64,000 bases of DNA from Phyllostachys edulis (GCA_036346405.1 CM070568.1:37420820-37484819), one strand, 5' to 3'. Shown: positions 1 to 11,362, numbered from the stretch's first letter. A program made the numbers and translations. The notes: generated by a model from the sequence alone, not told the origin.

Positions 1-27
1 ATCTCTCGTGTCATTTACAAGTGGATC

Positions 28-175
28 CGTAACTTTTTTTTTGGAACTAGCACTGGTGCATGTAGATGCACTGGTGCTAGGAATATTTATGCTAGCACCG
101 GTTGGCTTGGTTTGCTCCAAGGGCTAGCACTGGAGCCAAAAGGCCAAAACGCTAGATAGCACCATACACTGTGCA
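28..175. repeat. Palindrome-rich repeat, possible MITE piece
   Basis: After a T-run, the words CTAGCAC and GTGCTAG alternate (about 45-155) and can pair into short hairpins. This resembles the cores of the palindrome-ladder MITEs at 3425, 4180, 20170, 54391 and 59569. No terminal inverted repeat or target duplication was found, so assignment to that group is a guess. Confidence 0.35.
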
Positions 176-929
176 TGGCCTAAGCGACATGAAATCAAAG
201 CAAAAGAAGAAAGAGTTCCATATAATGTAAAGCTAGTAAAAATCTTAAAGTAACTAGTGCTTGCTACACCAACCTGTACAGGATTAAGACGGATATGCAG
301 ACGCTGTCTCAGTGAATCACCACTCTGGGCACCACTTCTCTTGTTAATGAAAACTAGCAATGGCCTAGAATCAGAGGCACGTCCACAATTTCGTACTTCT
401 GATTATTCTGCACAAGGGAATCATCATGTTGGGCATTCGGCCTGCTAGTTACGAGCTGTTTATCTTTCTCTGATTCAGAGCTTTGGTGCACTTTATGAAG
501 TTTACTGTTGACATGATCATCCCTCCTCTTAGCTACGGCGTTTGCGTCTTGTGAGTCTCCTTAAACATCAGATGGTGGGCCAGCAGTCCCAGGCCTATCT
601 GATTCACAAGAAGTGTTACCCTTGTTGTACCTTTTACTACGACTCCTAATCCTCTCTCGGACAGTGGAAGCCAATTCATTAGCCCCATGCGTGATAGAAT
701 TGAGAAGTCCTGCTGCACCTGTCCAATGAAGCTCCTTGTCACAAAGAGTATCACGGCGGGAGGAGGCCCACGGACGGTCTGCAGGGCGCGCACGGTAGCG
801 CGGCGAGCCGGCGTCAGACCAGCAGGGCTGTGCATAGAAGCGCACGTATGACGCGTGGCCCAGTGGCCGGTGACACGACGTGACCGACACATGGTGCTAC
901 CATGGTCGGGGTGTGACACCAGGTGGTAC

Positions 930-1118
930 GCAGCAGTTAAGTATATACTCCGGTGCATTGCTGGTACGAGGAGTTATGGCTATCATTACACAAAGAAGTT
1001 GGAGGAGCTATGGTTTTTCGGCTACAGCGATAGCGATATGGCCGGTGACATCGACGACCGCAAGAGCATGACGGGTGTCTATGCTGCGTTAAGATCAAAA
1101 AAGTGCATCAAGAATTAG
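930..1118 (+). pseudogene. Copia RNase H fragment, copy 1
   Basis: The translation carries VKYILRCIAGTRSYGYHYTK and GYSDSDMAGDIDDRKSMTGV, matching the end of the reverse transcriptase/RNase H region of Ty1-copia polyproteins. It ends just before a purine tract (AATTAGGGGG) and the LTR start at 1123. Nothing upstream belongs to an intact pol. Confidence 0.75.
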
Positions 1119-1122
1119 GGGG

Positions 1123-1231
1123 TGTTTGTTAAATAATCCTTAATGCGCTATTTATTTTTGTCTTATTGTGATTCAGTTTTGCATGGCTGTGTGTATTGAG
1201 GGGGTGTTTCGGTTTTCCATGCAACTCAATA
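1123..1231 (+). repeat. Central LTR, internally deleted
   Basis: It begins TGTTTGTTAAATAATCC and follows the 3' LTR at 2708 for about 90 bases, then stops at the primer-binding site. The 3' LTR is 418 bp, so most of this copy is deleted. Confidence 0.65.
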
Positions 1232-1243
1232 TAGTATCAGAGC
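1232..1243 (+). other. Copia primer-binding site
   Basis: TAGTATCAGAGC differs by one base from TGGTATCAGAGC, the usual plant Copia site complementary to initiator tRNA-Met. It directly follows the central LTR. Confidence 0.7.
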
Positions 1244-1249
1244 TAGAGA

Positions 1250-2185
1250 GGAAATAATGTGTGTTTTAGAGAGGAAATAATATGCGAATTCTCTCCGACA
1301 GCGGCACAAAGAAGAATGGCGGGTGCGGTACTGGCCATGGTCATGGCCAAGACGGCGACAAGAAGAAGCACCGCGGAAAATTCGATAAGTCAAAGATCCA
1401 GTGGTTCAACTGTTGAGAATTCGGCCATTTCGCGTCCGAGTGTGATAAGCCAAAAAAAAGAACATGATTATCTCACCAACGCCCAAGAGGACGACAAGCC
1501 GACTCTCCTAATGGCAGTGACATGCGAGCATGCTGCAGACGTCGTCATGCTGAAGAAGGAGGAAGAGAAGTGGAGTGACTCGCATGCGCCAAGAAGATGG
1601 AGCAAGGCGGCGACTCCTCTGGCGGTGACAAGGGCAGCGACAGCGGTGGTGACAACCGCCGCAAGCCGAAGAGTACCGAGCAGGTCCACCTGATGCAAAC
1701 CGCCGCCGATGAGGCTGCACTTCTCATGGCGCAGGTGTGCGCGTTCACCGAGGCATCCGTGGGCGCGGGTACTAACGTGGTACTCAACGAGGTGCGCGCG
1801 CAGGTGCATCTAGGGCGCGAGGAGGACGCCCACGACGATGCTTGGTACTTGGACACCGGCGCCAGCAATCACATGTCCGGGTGCCAAGCAAGCTTCGCGG
1901 AGATGGACGAGGGCGTCACCGGCTCTGTCAAGTTCGGTGACAGCTCGGTGGAGGAAATATGCCGGCGTGGTACCGTCCTGTTCACCTGCCGGAACGGGAA
2001 GCACCTTGCGCTGATAGGAGTGTACTACATCCCACGACTACGTAGTAATATTGGAGCCTCGGGCAGCTCGACGAGAACGGCTACCAGATGCTCATCTAGA
2101 ACGGTGTGCTCATGATCCGCGACCAGCAGCGTCGCATACTTGCTCGGGTAAACCGCACTCGCAACTGGCTCTATGTGCTTACCCT
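1250..2185 (+). pseudogene. Copia gag-protease remnant
   Basis: A degenerate zinc knuckle near 1400-1445 reads NC*EFGHFASEC, with a stop codon and a lost first cysteine. The aspartic protease motif WYLDTGASNHMSG is at about 1842-1880. Then follow YYIPRLRSNI and a frameshifted NRTRNWLYVL segment like the pre-integrase region (about 2150-2185). Reading frames are broken and the core integrase is absent. The DTG catalytic triad is retained. Confidence 0.75.
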
Positions 2186-2514
2186 TAGGATTGCACAACT
2201 GGTCTGTATGTCCGCATAGTGCGGTGATGGCGTGTGGCGGTGTGTGGGAGCCGGCAATGTGTAGTGGGCGCATGGCGCGCACGACACGGCGGACAGCCGC
2301 GCGCCGCGGGAGCGATGAGCGGCGCGGAGGAGCGCAGCGGCGGTTTGATTGGCGCAAGCGATCAGAGGCGCGCGAGGCGGCGCGACGAGAGCCGGCGTCA
2401 GGCCAGCAGGGCCATGCATGGGAGCACACGCATGGCGCACGGTTCAGTGGCCGGTGGCACGGCATGGCCGACATACGGTGCCGCCACGGTCGGGGTGCGA
2501 CACCAGGTGACACG

Positions 2515-2690
2515 CGGCAGTCAAGCATATACTCCGGTTCATTGCTGGTGCACGGAGTTATGGCTATCATTACGTGAAGAAGTTGGAGGAGCCACCGTTT
2601 ATCGGCTACAGCGATAGTGACATGGCCGGCAATGTCGATGACCGCAAGAGCACGACGGGCGTCTGGGCTGCGTCAAGATAAAAAAAAACG
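2515..2690 (+). pseudogene. Copia RNase H fragment, copy 2
   Basis: A second, more damaged copy of the 930-1118 fragment. It keeps the YSDSDMAGNVDDRKST-like stretch, but a TGA follows YHYV. It ends in AATTAGGGGG directly before the LTR at 2708. Confidence 0.7.
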
Positions 2691-2707
2691 CATCAAGAAT
2701 TAGGGGG

Positions 2708-3125
2708 TGTTTGTTGAATAATCCTTAATGCGCTGTTTATTTTTATCTTTATTGTGTTTCGGTTTTGCATGGCTGTGTGCATTGAGGGGGTGTTTTGGTT
2801 TTGCATGGTTGTGTTTATTGTGTGCATTAGCAGGCACTTCTTTGCATGGCGCTAGTTATGTGATAGTCATTAGTGTGGGCACGTTCAGTTACTAGTAGCA
2901 CGTTCTGTGCGTGTTAGTTCATTTGTATTAGCAGTCATTATGAGCTATTAGTTTGCATGTAACGTACGAAGTCTTTTGTTTAGAATAAAAGGAGAGAAAG
3001 AAAACAGGAAATGCTGTGAGAAGATTCGGCAGCACCAAAATATTTGTGTCTTGCTTCTTGCCCGTTAGCGTTTTGTGTCCAGATATTCGAGCATTCGAGT
3101 GTGTAGTTCGTTCGCTGTACCAACA
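2708..3125 (+). repeat. Copia 3' LTR, 418 bp
   Basis: TG...CA bounded: it starts TGTTTGTTGAATAATCC after the polypurine tract and ends CCAACA. An AATAAA signal sits near 2983. DGK coding sequence resumes immediately after it on the minus strand. Confidence 0.7.
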
Positions 3126-3424
3126 GTGATAATATCAGCCGCTTCAATGGGCCCAAGTCACAGATATCACCAGATTCCTTAGCTAAGTTGTTGTGACAAT
3201 CAACATGCACTAGTCGCTGACACCACATACAGTACCAATTGGAGACCCGGCAAGAAAAGCTCCACTGCAAGATTCATCTCAATAGCAACAGAACGAGTCT
3301 TCTTCAGAACGATCTGCCGTGTCAATCCATTGTACGGCCCACTAGTGAATGACATAATCCAAACGAACCATAGAAATGCTTTTACAATCTTTGTGTGCAT
3401 TTCCTGAACAACTAGGATGTGCGA

Positions 3425-3803
3425 ACTTTTTTATCATTTAATCCATTTTTAAAAAATATTTTAAAGATAACTTCTCTTTAACTTTATATTCAATTCTGAT
3501 CACTTTGTCTACGCCACAATACGTGACATAACAAAAACACGTTGTCACGCCACGGACCTCGGTGTGGCAAATGAGTACTGACACGACACCCATCTTGGCG
3601 TGACAAGACTTAGAGCCCTAAAACGGCCGCGTGTTGGCTCGGAAGGCTATTGGGACAGGTTTGGCCACGCCGCGGTAGGTAGCGTAACAACATTGTTTGG
3701 TCACGCTATGAGTCATAGCGTGATAAAAATGTTAGAATTGGAAATAAAGTTAACGAGAAGTTATTTTTAAAATATTGTCTAAAAATAGATTAAAAAGTAA
3801 AAA
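3425..3803. mobile_element. Mutator-type MITE inside DGK exon
   Basis: Terminal inverted repeats of about 70 bp are visible (left ACTTTTTTATCATTTAATCC; right, reverse complemented, TTTTTACTTTTTAATCT). Flanks GATGTGCGA (3416-3424) and GAAGTGCAG (3804-3812) fit a decayed 9-bp duplication of GATGTGCAG. Removing the element plus one flank restores the DGK C1 reading frame. The core has a perfect palindrome, CACGCTATGA / TCATAGCGTG, at 3702-3722. Confidence 0.75.
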
Positions 3804-4179
3804 GAAGTGCAGTGGCACCACAAATATCACACTGATGGATGGTCTCCGCCAACAGACTTCAAGCATACACAGCATTTCTCCAAATGTGGGAGGCAGCAGG
3901 GACCTTGTCTTTCAATTTCGTGTACTTCTTTGCCCTAACTCTGATAGCTTTCATCAAGCCCAAGCTGATGTTTTTGTGCAATTGATTGACAGTATAATAG
4001 ATTGTGATGCCACTGACAGATTCAAAAATGACTGTAGCAACTATGACAGACCAATACTCTGACATGTACGCTGAAATGACGCTCCAGATAGGATGCGGCA
4101 TCTTGTATATCCCTGCAATGTGGTAATGTGACAATTAATTCCTTGGGGTGGAAACTGATGATTATATGACGATGTCAAT

Positions 4180-4547
4180 ATTTTTTTTATTAATTAACTC
4201 TTCTTAAATTTTATTTTAAATTTAACCCTCCGAATTTTATTCCAATTCTAATCCATTTGGCCAAGTCATCACCCGTGACGTGACAAAATAATATTATCAC
4301 GCCATAAGATAAGTCCACTAAAATAGCATTTTTTGTCACGTCACTGGTGGTGACGTGACCAAACAACATTGTCACACCATGGGTTGTGACGTGATAAGAG
4401 TTTGTCCAGATACGGGTTGGCATGACAGTATTGTTTTGTCACACCATGGATGGTGACATGATCAAAGAGGTCAAAATTGGAAATAAAGTTTGCGGTGGGT
4501 TAACTTTAAAATAAAATTAAAAAAAAGTTAATTAATATATAAAAAAT
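4180..4547. mobile_element. Palindrome-ladder MITE
   Basis: Inverted ends of about 80 bp: left TTTTTTTTATTAATTAACTC against right, reverse complemented, TTTTTATATATTAATTAAC. The core holds GTCACGTCAC / GTGACGTGAC (4335-4359) and related words. It resembles the element at 3425, with TTCCAATTYT near the inner end of the repeats. No clear target duplication was found. Confidence 0.65.
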
Positions 4548-4619
4548 TCGTTTTTGCTAGCCTATAGTGACATCCAAAGATAATTAGATTATGTGTCCAT
4601 ACCACTACAAAAGTTAGTA

Positions 4620-4872
4620 CTCCCTCCAATTCAAAAAAAAACAAGTCGTTCTGATCATTGATACGGTCCAAAAATACAACTTTAGCCACTAATTACTATT
4701 GTAATATATTTGTTAAACCCAACAAAATTATAATAGTATCAAAGTACTTTTCGAGATGAATCTATACATGATTTTTATGAATCTAATCTAAATATTTAAA
4801 AAGATATCGATAGCGAAAGTTTATCAAATTTGATTGCACTCATTCCGAAACGATTTGTTTTGTGAGAGGGAG
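4620..4872. mobile_element. Stowaway MITE
   Basis: 253 bp, flanked by TA on both sides (4618-4619, 4873-4874), with ends CTCCCTCC and GAGGGAG. These are the standard features of Stowaway (Tc1/mariner-derived) elements of grasses. Confidence 0.8.
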
Positions 4873-4874
4873 TA

Positions 4875-5168
4875 TTTAGCAAAATACCATTCAATGTATC
4901 GTCGACAGGTGGGCCGTGACTCCACTTGTTTGTGTTACCGTGGCAGTGTGCTATGCTGCAAATAAATGTATATATATAATGAGGGTATGGAGCTATTTTC
5001 CCCATTATTTGGTATGCCCTGTTCTAGTCAGTGGAGATGCTTAATATTATTTTGCTTAGGTTGTAGCAGGACAAACCGGCAAAGCAACACCCGGGCAGAA
5101 TTCGACGGTTTTCTGGCTTGGCAGTGCGTTTTTATTTATGAGGGTTGCGATTTCTCGACTTGTAAGCA
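4875..5168. other. Unassigned sequence
   Basis: No gene, convincing repeat end or RNA gene was recognised here. It runs up to the boundary of the duplicated segment at 5169. Confidence 0.5.
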
Positions 5169-5575
5169 GGGGCGGACCTAACGTGGGGGCATGGGTGATC
5201 CGTTGAAACCCAAATTTTTTGGAAAATAAACTGTTATCAGTAGTACTCTATTACTCCACCACGCAGCCAACAAATCCGCAAGAAACTGCATGGTTGGATT
5301 GGAGAGAAGAAAGATTTGGATCGTAATGATTGCTCGCAGCAAAGAAAAGATACCCTAGAACCAAAACGATAGAATCACAATCCAAACAAGCTAGGGCTTC
5401 CTTACCAACGAAAGAATATATCAATCCAAGCAAGCCCGGCTGGGATGGATCTCCACTCCACGCAATCCAGTAACGCGGATGAGGGGGGCGACGCCCTCCT
5501 ACGAGAGAAGAATTCCTTCGCTTCGAGGTGGCAGGAGTGCCCCTCTCTCGATGGAAGGATGCGGAGAGGGAGGGT
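5169..5575 (-). repeat. Inverted copy of the RRM-gene leader region
   Basis: Read on the minus strand, this matches 44625-45049: the same purine-rich leader, GTAAGGAAGCCCTAGCTTG intron start, ATGCAG acceptor and terminal tract. Both copies stop at the same edge, CAGGGGCGGACCTAACG, here at 5169. That edge looks like a transposon terminus, perhaps hAT. No RRM coding sequence follows this copy. Confidence 0.7.
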
Positions 5576-5796
5576 TTCCCCAATTCCTTCTCACATTATG
5601 CACGCCTCTACGATTCCTGACACGAATGCCTCCTCCTCCTCCCCCCTCGCGAGGCGAGCGCTTTCTTCTCTCTCTTTCCCCTTTGATTCGATGCTGCGAA
5701 AAAAAGCGAAAAGTTGCAGAGGCTGTCCTATCATGACAAAGATAAAAATGATGAAAAATAAAGTTGTGCTAATTAAGGGGTATTAGCAGTTGATTA
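5576..5796. other. Unassigned sequence
   Basis: A pyrimidine-rich stretch followed by AT-rich DNA up to the Copia element at 5797. No gene was recognised. GATTA at 5792-5796 is the left target duplication of that element. Confidence 0.5.
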
Positions 5797-6013
5797 TGTT
5801 AAGAAACACTGGATTAGGGGTTGATGGGCATAATATCAAAACTATCTCCGATAGGTTTTAGTCTTTAAATAGGATCTCCTTGTACTCAGAAAGAGATCAA
5901 TCTATTAATAAAGAGGTTCTCCATATTGTGTCTCCATCTATTTTGTCTCTCTGTCGAGTGTCTATTATGTGGTGATTGGTTGATTGTTTCCTACGACTAC
6001 TACGTTCTTCAAG
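5797..6013 (+). repeat. Copia 5' LTR
   Basis: It pairs with 13844-14053. It is followed at once by CGTTATCAGCAG, which may be a primer-binding site. The 3' boundary is uncertain by a few bases. Confidence 0.75.
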
Positions 6014-6638
6014 ACGTTATCAGCAGTTAGGAAAAGATCTTTAGTACTAAGATGCACGCACCAGTTAAGCTAAACTTAAGGTTTAGTTTATACTCCTATG
6101 CGCCAGAAGCGGGGAGCTTGCCAGATATCTTATCTTAACTAATAAAAGGAGGAGTTTACCCCCCGGTAGTAGGACAATGTCCTTTCTCCTATGCGCGCGG
6201 TTGGTCTCTCCCACCCCTCCCAAATTTCTCATCGAGGTGTACCAACATGTGGACCCAACATGACAGGGACGAGGTCTCGCCCCACCATCCCCCTGTGACT
6301 CGTGAACGCATCCATGCCCCCACTTCTTTTGTAACCACCCAAACCGTCACCGCACCACTTCTTCTGCACATGCACACACCGAAATTCGTTGTTGTCCCAC
6401 TCCTTCATGTCTCGCACCGGGACTAATCACCTGCACCCGTCCGGCATTCGCTTCATGCCTCAGAGACCCCGACCCCCTCCAGCACTCAGTCTGTGGGTTT
6501 CAACAACGACATGCACGAAGATGAGAGGATCCGACAGCGTAGGAGAGCGTAGGAGGCGGCGGCACGCGGACGTAGCGCTGGCGACAGGAGGAGGTAGCAG
6601 GGAGGGGAGGTAGCGTCGTGGACGGGAGAAGGCACCGA

Positions 6639-9600
6639 TGAAGAATCTAGACCCGCCATTATGTGTTAATGGAGTATTTTGGTGATTAATGACAAATATA
6701 TTTGTGAGACTAACACTTTTATTGTTATACCTATTGCTTAGTCTTAGTTGGATAAAAAGGTGAAAATCAAAGAGGTATGCATTTGACATCATAATCTTAT
6801 ATCTTGTTGCATTCCTCGGGTCCAAAATATAGGTTGAACTCCACTAAAAGTGTAACTTAAATATGTGCATATGTTCTCATTACACATTCATGTATGCACA
6901 CATCTAGGGGGAGTTCACTCTATGTTTTGTGGTTTCAATAGTATTGATCCATATTCCTTATCCACAAATATTGAGAATCTTTACCTTGAAACATATCACA
7001 TGAGTATATAAAACTTGTATAGTTTATACATACTCATATTTATCTACATTCAATTACTTGCAATTATGGTGGTTGTCATCAATTACCAAGAAAAAATGGG
7101 AAAGATTGGAGTATCTTGCCTCACCATTATGAGTTAATGGTATGTTGTGGTAATTAATGACAATCACATTATGGAACTAACATTTTCCATGAGTTGGATG
7201 ATTAGGTTATGTTCCATAAGGTTGGAGACTTTGGATGGCATCATGAGTTGATCGTCATCGATTCAAGGGCTTGGAGTAAAAGGATGCATCATGTGTCGAT
7301 GGATATCACAAACTTAAAGAAAAGGAAATCATCGTGTGTCGATAATGTTCAAGAAGAGGAGATGATCATGAGTTGATTATCAAGTCAAGAGAAGACCTAT
7401 CATGTGTTAATAGAGGTCAAGTAAAGAATGCATCATGGAATGATGCATATTCAAGTCAAGAACCCGGACTTGAAGTAAAGAAGTGCATCATCAAGCTTCA
7501 AGAAGATGCTTAAGACAAAGGTATGACTTGGTAGGGCTAAGGATTTGTTCCTAGTCTTTTACTGGTCTTGGTGTTTGGATGGAAGACCAGATTGCTAGTA
7601 TAGGTTGCCTACTATTAAGAGGGGTCTTGATTAGTAGCTTGAGTTAGTCATGTATTGATAGCTCATTATGTTTGCTCTAGCTCTCTTTAGCATGTTGCCA
7701 ATATTTGCAAATAGTTGAGGCTCATGCATAATCCTCGTAGCATGTGACTTTAGTTTGCGAATGTGTTTTGCAAATGGTTTAAATCCATGTACCTTATTCA
7801 TTGTGGCATTACTTCTAAAAGTCAGCAAATATGTTTTGCAACTTGTTGAGAATCTTGTATTTAACCTATGTTTGCATCATGCATCAATTGGCAAGTGCAT
7901 CTTGCAAATTGAATTGAAGTGAAGTGAGACATCACTCTCTGTGAACTGGTGGTCTGACCGCCAGTAGCCACCGGTCTGACCGATAGTCTGTTGGAAATAT
8001 GCCCTAGAGGCAATCATAGAGATGATTATATTTCATTATGTTCATGACATTGGATAATGTGTTATCTTGTTCCTAGAATAATATTGTTAATATTGATTAT
8101 CAAGTATGTGACTTGGTTGTGAAACTCTATATTTCTGCGATAATTATTCTTACACGATCCCTGGTCGTAAACATATGAGGACACATATGAATAGACTAGC
8201 ATATGTATTGGTTGATGACTATGTTTCACGAGTCATAGATATGGAGATATCAAACCAATAATATGGACACATATTAGAGAACATGATGTTGGATAAGACC
8301 CACATTGAGACACTATTGAGATTGTTATGAATCTATGTGTCATTAGTTGGTCTCAAGCAATGATGATGTATAATCCTTAGACCGAGATCGAGATGGTTTC
8401 CTACATGTGTAAGAGCACTCTTAGGGGTTGCCAAACGCTACACCGTGAATCGGGTAGTTATAAAGGTAGCTTTGGGTATGCTCAAACATGGAGAGGAATG
8501 TGACTGGTCGGATATGGGATTTGCCCCTCCTAACATAACAGGAGAGATGTCTCTGGGCCCCTCGTTGTGATCGGATAAAGAAAGTGCATGTCCATGCCAC
8601 TAGTAGTCGAAGTGTTCGACCACGTAAAGTTATCTGACACTCGATCGAGAAAGTATTGAACAGTCCATGGATGACACAACATCTCACCTGGAGTTCAACC
8701 AGATATCGTGAGGCAAAGGGAGAATACATGAGTAGGTCGCTTAGTTCGACCAGCTATGGACTGGTCGTATGAAGATACAAGCAAGTCGTAGACTGGTCGA
8801 ACGTAATCACAGAGTGGTCGAAACTAAGTCGTAAGGAGTTACGAGTTGGTCGTGATCAAATACGAACTAGTCGTATAGAGATAGGACCTGGTCGTAAGTG
8901 ATGAGGACCTGGTCATATATCATATTGCATTAAGGTTCATCCGATATAATTTGTGTGTATTCGGGAATCGATATGTTACGCTAGGAGCCGCTCGACTCGT
9001 GATCTAAGCGGTTTCGAATCACAACCGAACTACACATGAACCTCTGTGGTCACACACTTAACGGGTTGGAACAAACCAGTACGAATACGATTCGTAAACG
9101 TGTTTGGATAGGATCCGTCACGAGCACTATATAAGGAGGTGCATGAGGCTATTGGGAGATGCGCGTGAAACACCACCGAAACCCTAGCCGCCATCTTCTT
9201 GAGAGCTCCACCGTGCGACTTGGTGCTGGCACACCGGCGTTCGGTTGTTCCTTCCCTGGACGTGTGGATACCGTAGAGGCGCTACTACGATTGTTGCGCT
9301 TGAGGACGATCCGCGATCTTCACAAGGAACCGCAGACGTTGCTGGAGGAGACGATCGACTACGACCACTGCATCGACTTGCTGGACATTGGACGATCGAC
9401 TACGACCACTACATCGACGCGCTCTTCGTTGGACCAGGCTGCTCCAACCCTTCTTCCATTTGTTCGCTGGCGTCGTGGTAACGATCTGTGATCATCTACT
9501 TGCTTGGCATCCTGGTTCGCGTGGTAGAAATTTTTGTTTGTAGCTATCGTAGCCTACCCCGTGCCCCAACATAGTGTATCAGTCTGACCGCCATGGTTGG

Positions 9601-10730
9601 AGTGGTCTGACTGGTCCCCTGATACCGCAAGCTTTTGTGCGGTAGTATCGCCCCATAAGAGACTGTACTACCAGAGAGCGGTATTACCGAAGTTTTGCGG
9701 TACGTTTATTCCCTAGAGGGTGTTTTTCGCTGAATGCCCTTGATTTCTTCGAGCGGTCTGACCGCAGGATTTTGAGCGGTCTGACTGGTTTGAGCGGTCT
9801 GATCGGCCATTAGTTGGCGGTCAAACCGGTAGTGAGCCCAACGGCTAGATTTATAGTCGTTGGAACTGGGGTGGTCTGACCAGCCATTAGTTGGTGGTCA
9901 GATCGGTTTTTCCCTGATTCTCTGAAATCTTACCCCTAACAGCTAGTTTTTGTGTGTGGGCTATAAGTACCCACCTTGGCCAGTTGTGAGAGTGTTTCTG
10001 GTGCCATATTCATTTCTATTGAGCTAAGAGCAAGCCCTCTACACTCTTTTGTGCATGTGTTGCACTTAGTAAGCTTTGAGAGGCAAACTCTGCATGTGTT
10101 GCATTGGGTAGTGGATTGTGTATCCACTTGAGCTTAGACACTTGATTAGTTCAAGTGAAAGTCTTTGACTTGTTACTCTTGGTGTTTGCCGACACCTAGA
10201 CGGCGTGGAGGCATCGTGGTCCAGTGATCTTCTCAAGAAGCTTGTGAGAAGGCCCGACGTTTGTGAGAGACTTGGTGCTCGCCATCTCCGGAGTGGAGGA
10301 AGAGCAACCCCTAGTGGATCGAGGTGTTGGTTCTTGTTGGAACCGGTCCAAGTGGTTGGACTTACCTCGGAGGTGTTTGGCTTAATTCGTGGAGCCAGTC
10401 CAATTGATTTTGGTCAACGTGGATTAGGGGAGACCAGCAAGTCTCCAATCACCACGGTAAAACATCGTTGTGTCATAGGGGTTTGCATTCGTGTGCTTTA
10501 CTCTATTGTAATTTACATTCCTAGAATTAAATTGCTTACTTGTCTTTGTATGCTTGCAATCCTTTTCAATAGTCTTATATTGTTGGTGCACTTAGTAAAG
10601 ACTAGTTGATTTAGGTCTTAATTGTGTAAAACCGAATTGATTTATAATTCTACATAAAACTCAGTTTTAGCCAAAGAAGTTTTTAAAACCGCCTATTCAC
10701 CCTCCTCTAGTCGGCCTCCTCGATCTTACA
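6639..10730 (+). mobile_element. Solo LTR (Copia-type family 'A'), nested host
   Basis: Starts TGAAGAATCTAGACC and ends CCTCGATCTTACA. Flanks ACCGA and ACCGG are a 4/5 match for a target duplication. It is homologous to 39236-42694 in start, end and internal order. No primer-binding site follows. It contains a second solo LTR (7989-9571). Internal zones have GTTGATCATCAAGTCAAG-like repeats (7245-7500), TTTGCAAATGTGTTTTGCAA-like repeats (7690-7870) and CGGTCTGACCG palindromes (7950-7985, 9580-9920). Confidence 0.7.
7989..9571 (+). mobile_element. Solo LTR, BARE/RIRE1-like Copia
   Basis: Starts TGTTGGAAATATGCCCTAG and ends GTGCCCCAACA, the typical ends of BARE-1/Angela/RIRE1-type LTRs. Length is 1583 bp. 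Flanks TAGTC and TAGTG differ by one base. A TATA box (CTATATAAGG, near 9128) and a downstream GC-rich leader fit an LTR promoter. The zone 8740-8900 repeats CTGGTCGTA-like words. Confidence 0.85.
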
Positions 10731-11362
10731 ACCGGGAGGGAAGGGAGGGGAGGAGGCGGTGGTACCTTGGAGGAGAAGCGGTGGCGCTGAGGAATGGAGG
10801 GGAGGCAACGACGGCGCGCGAAGAAGAGACAGAGATGAAGGCATCCTTCCCTTACCACGCCGCCGTCTCGAGTTCACCGCACCACGTCCTCTTCATCCTA
10901 ATCCTTCCCTGCACCGCCGCCACCTCCTGCTCTGCACCGGCCGAGGAAGCATCGCTGCCACTGCCTCCTCCCTCAGCCTCCCACCTCCTTGCCGCAATAT
11001 ACTTGGCAAGGGCTGCAGAGGCCAATGGTCGTGAGAACCGAGTTGTGGCTTGGGTTTAGGGTGGAAGAAGGTGGCCATCGATGCGTAGCCCTCTTCCTTG
11101 TCAGCCGACAATGGTTGGAAATGGGTAGCACGTCGAGGAGGGAAGTCAGCATTAACTTCAACTTCCAAAGGTAAACAATCTATGCGCTCAAAATTTTAAT
11201 TTCCGGGTAGTAGTAGTAGCAAGTGATGCAATAGACAGAGTTAATGTTTCTGTTTATACGTGTGTGAGAAAATTGATATTTATTATGCAGTTTAGGATCC
11301 CGTCTGCTGATATGTATCACTCTCTTTTGAGATTTCGTTGCAACGTGCGTGCACCCTACTAG

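Larger units (their letters stand above)
752..3125 (+). mobile_element. Rearranged Ty1-copia complex
   Basis: Order: RNase H fragment, polypurine tract, short LTR (1123-1231), primer-binding site, gag, protease, deletion, second RNase H fragment, polypurine tract, full LTR (2708-3125). The stretches 780-1130 and 2330-2715 are direct copies of each other. Integrase core and most of the reverse transcriptase are missing. It lies inside the DGK pseudogene, between the codons for LKRLILS and KELHW. The left edge is truncated and no clean target duplication is visible. Confidence 0.8.
265..4134 (-). pseudogene. Diacylglycerol kinase pseudogene, fragmented
   Basis: Plant DGKs phosphorylate diacylglycerol to phosphatidic acid at membranes. 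Pieces occur in order on the minus strand. 4134-3804: an N-terminal hydrophobic segment, then NISLGLMKAI, KVPAASHIW and the C1-domain start CDICGATA. 3424-3131: the rest of the C1 domain, including WCQRLVHVDCH and GDICDLGPLKRLIL. 750-360: the C1-kinase linker with SITHGANELAS. 360-265: the start of the catalytic domain, VFINKRSGAQSGDSLRQR, ending at a normal CAG|GT donor. Damage: TAG where Q is expected before WAVQW (near 3344), TGA for a C1 cysteine (near 3287), a 1-bp loss just before the WYCMWC segment (near 3240), TAA near 563 and a frameshift near 370. A Copia complex and a MITE interrupt it. The G-loop and remaining catalytic domain are not in the window. The gene cannot make a full DGK. 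Pieces were joined by comparison with remembered plant DGK layout. Confidence 0.85.
6128..11362 (+). mobile_element. Non-autonomous Helitron (with nested LTRs)
   Basis: The 5' end is TCTTATCTTAACTAATAAAA preceded by A. The 3' end has GTTGCAACG and CTAG (11359-11362), followed by T. These are features of grass Helitrons, which insert between A and T. Excluding the nested solo LTR, its own sequence is about 1.1 kb and GC-rich (6150-6638 and 10731-11060). No Rep/helicase coding was seen. The GC-rich part could be captured gene sequence, but I do not recognise it. Confidence 0.65.

Noticed and set aside
752..765. Possible 5-bp target duplication of the Copia complex (GTATC against GTGAT)
   Set aside because: Only a partial match, and the left side is not an LTR end.
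9159..9491. 110-residue frame
   Set aside because: It lies downstream of the TATA box in a BARE-like LTR, whose leader is often open by chance.
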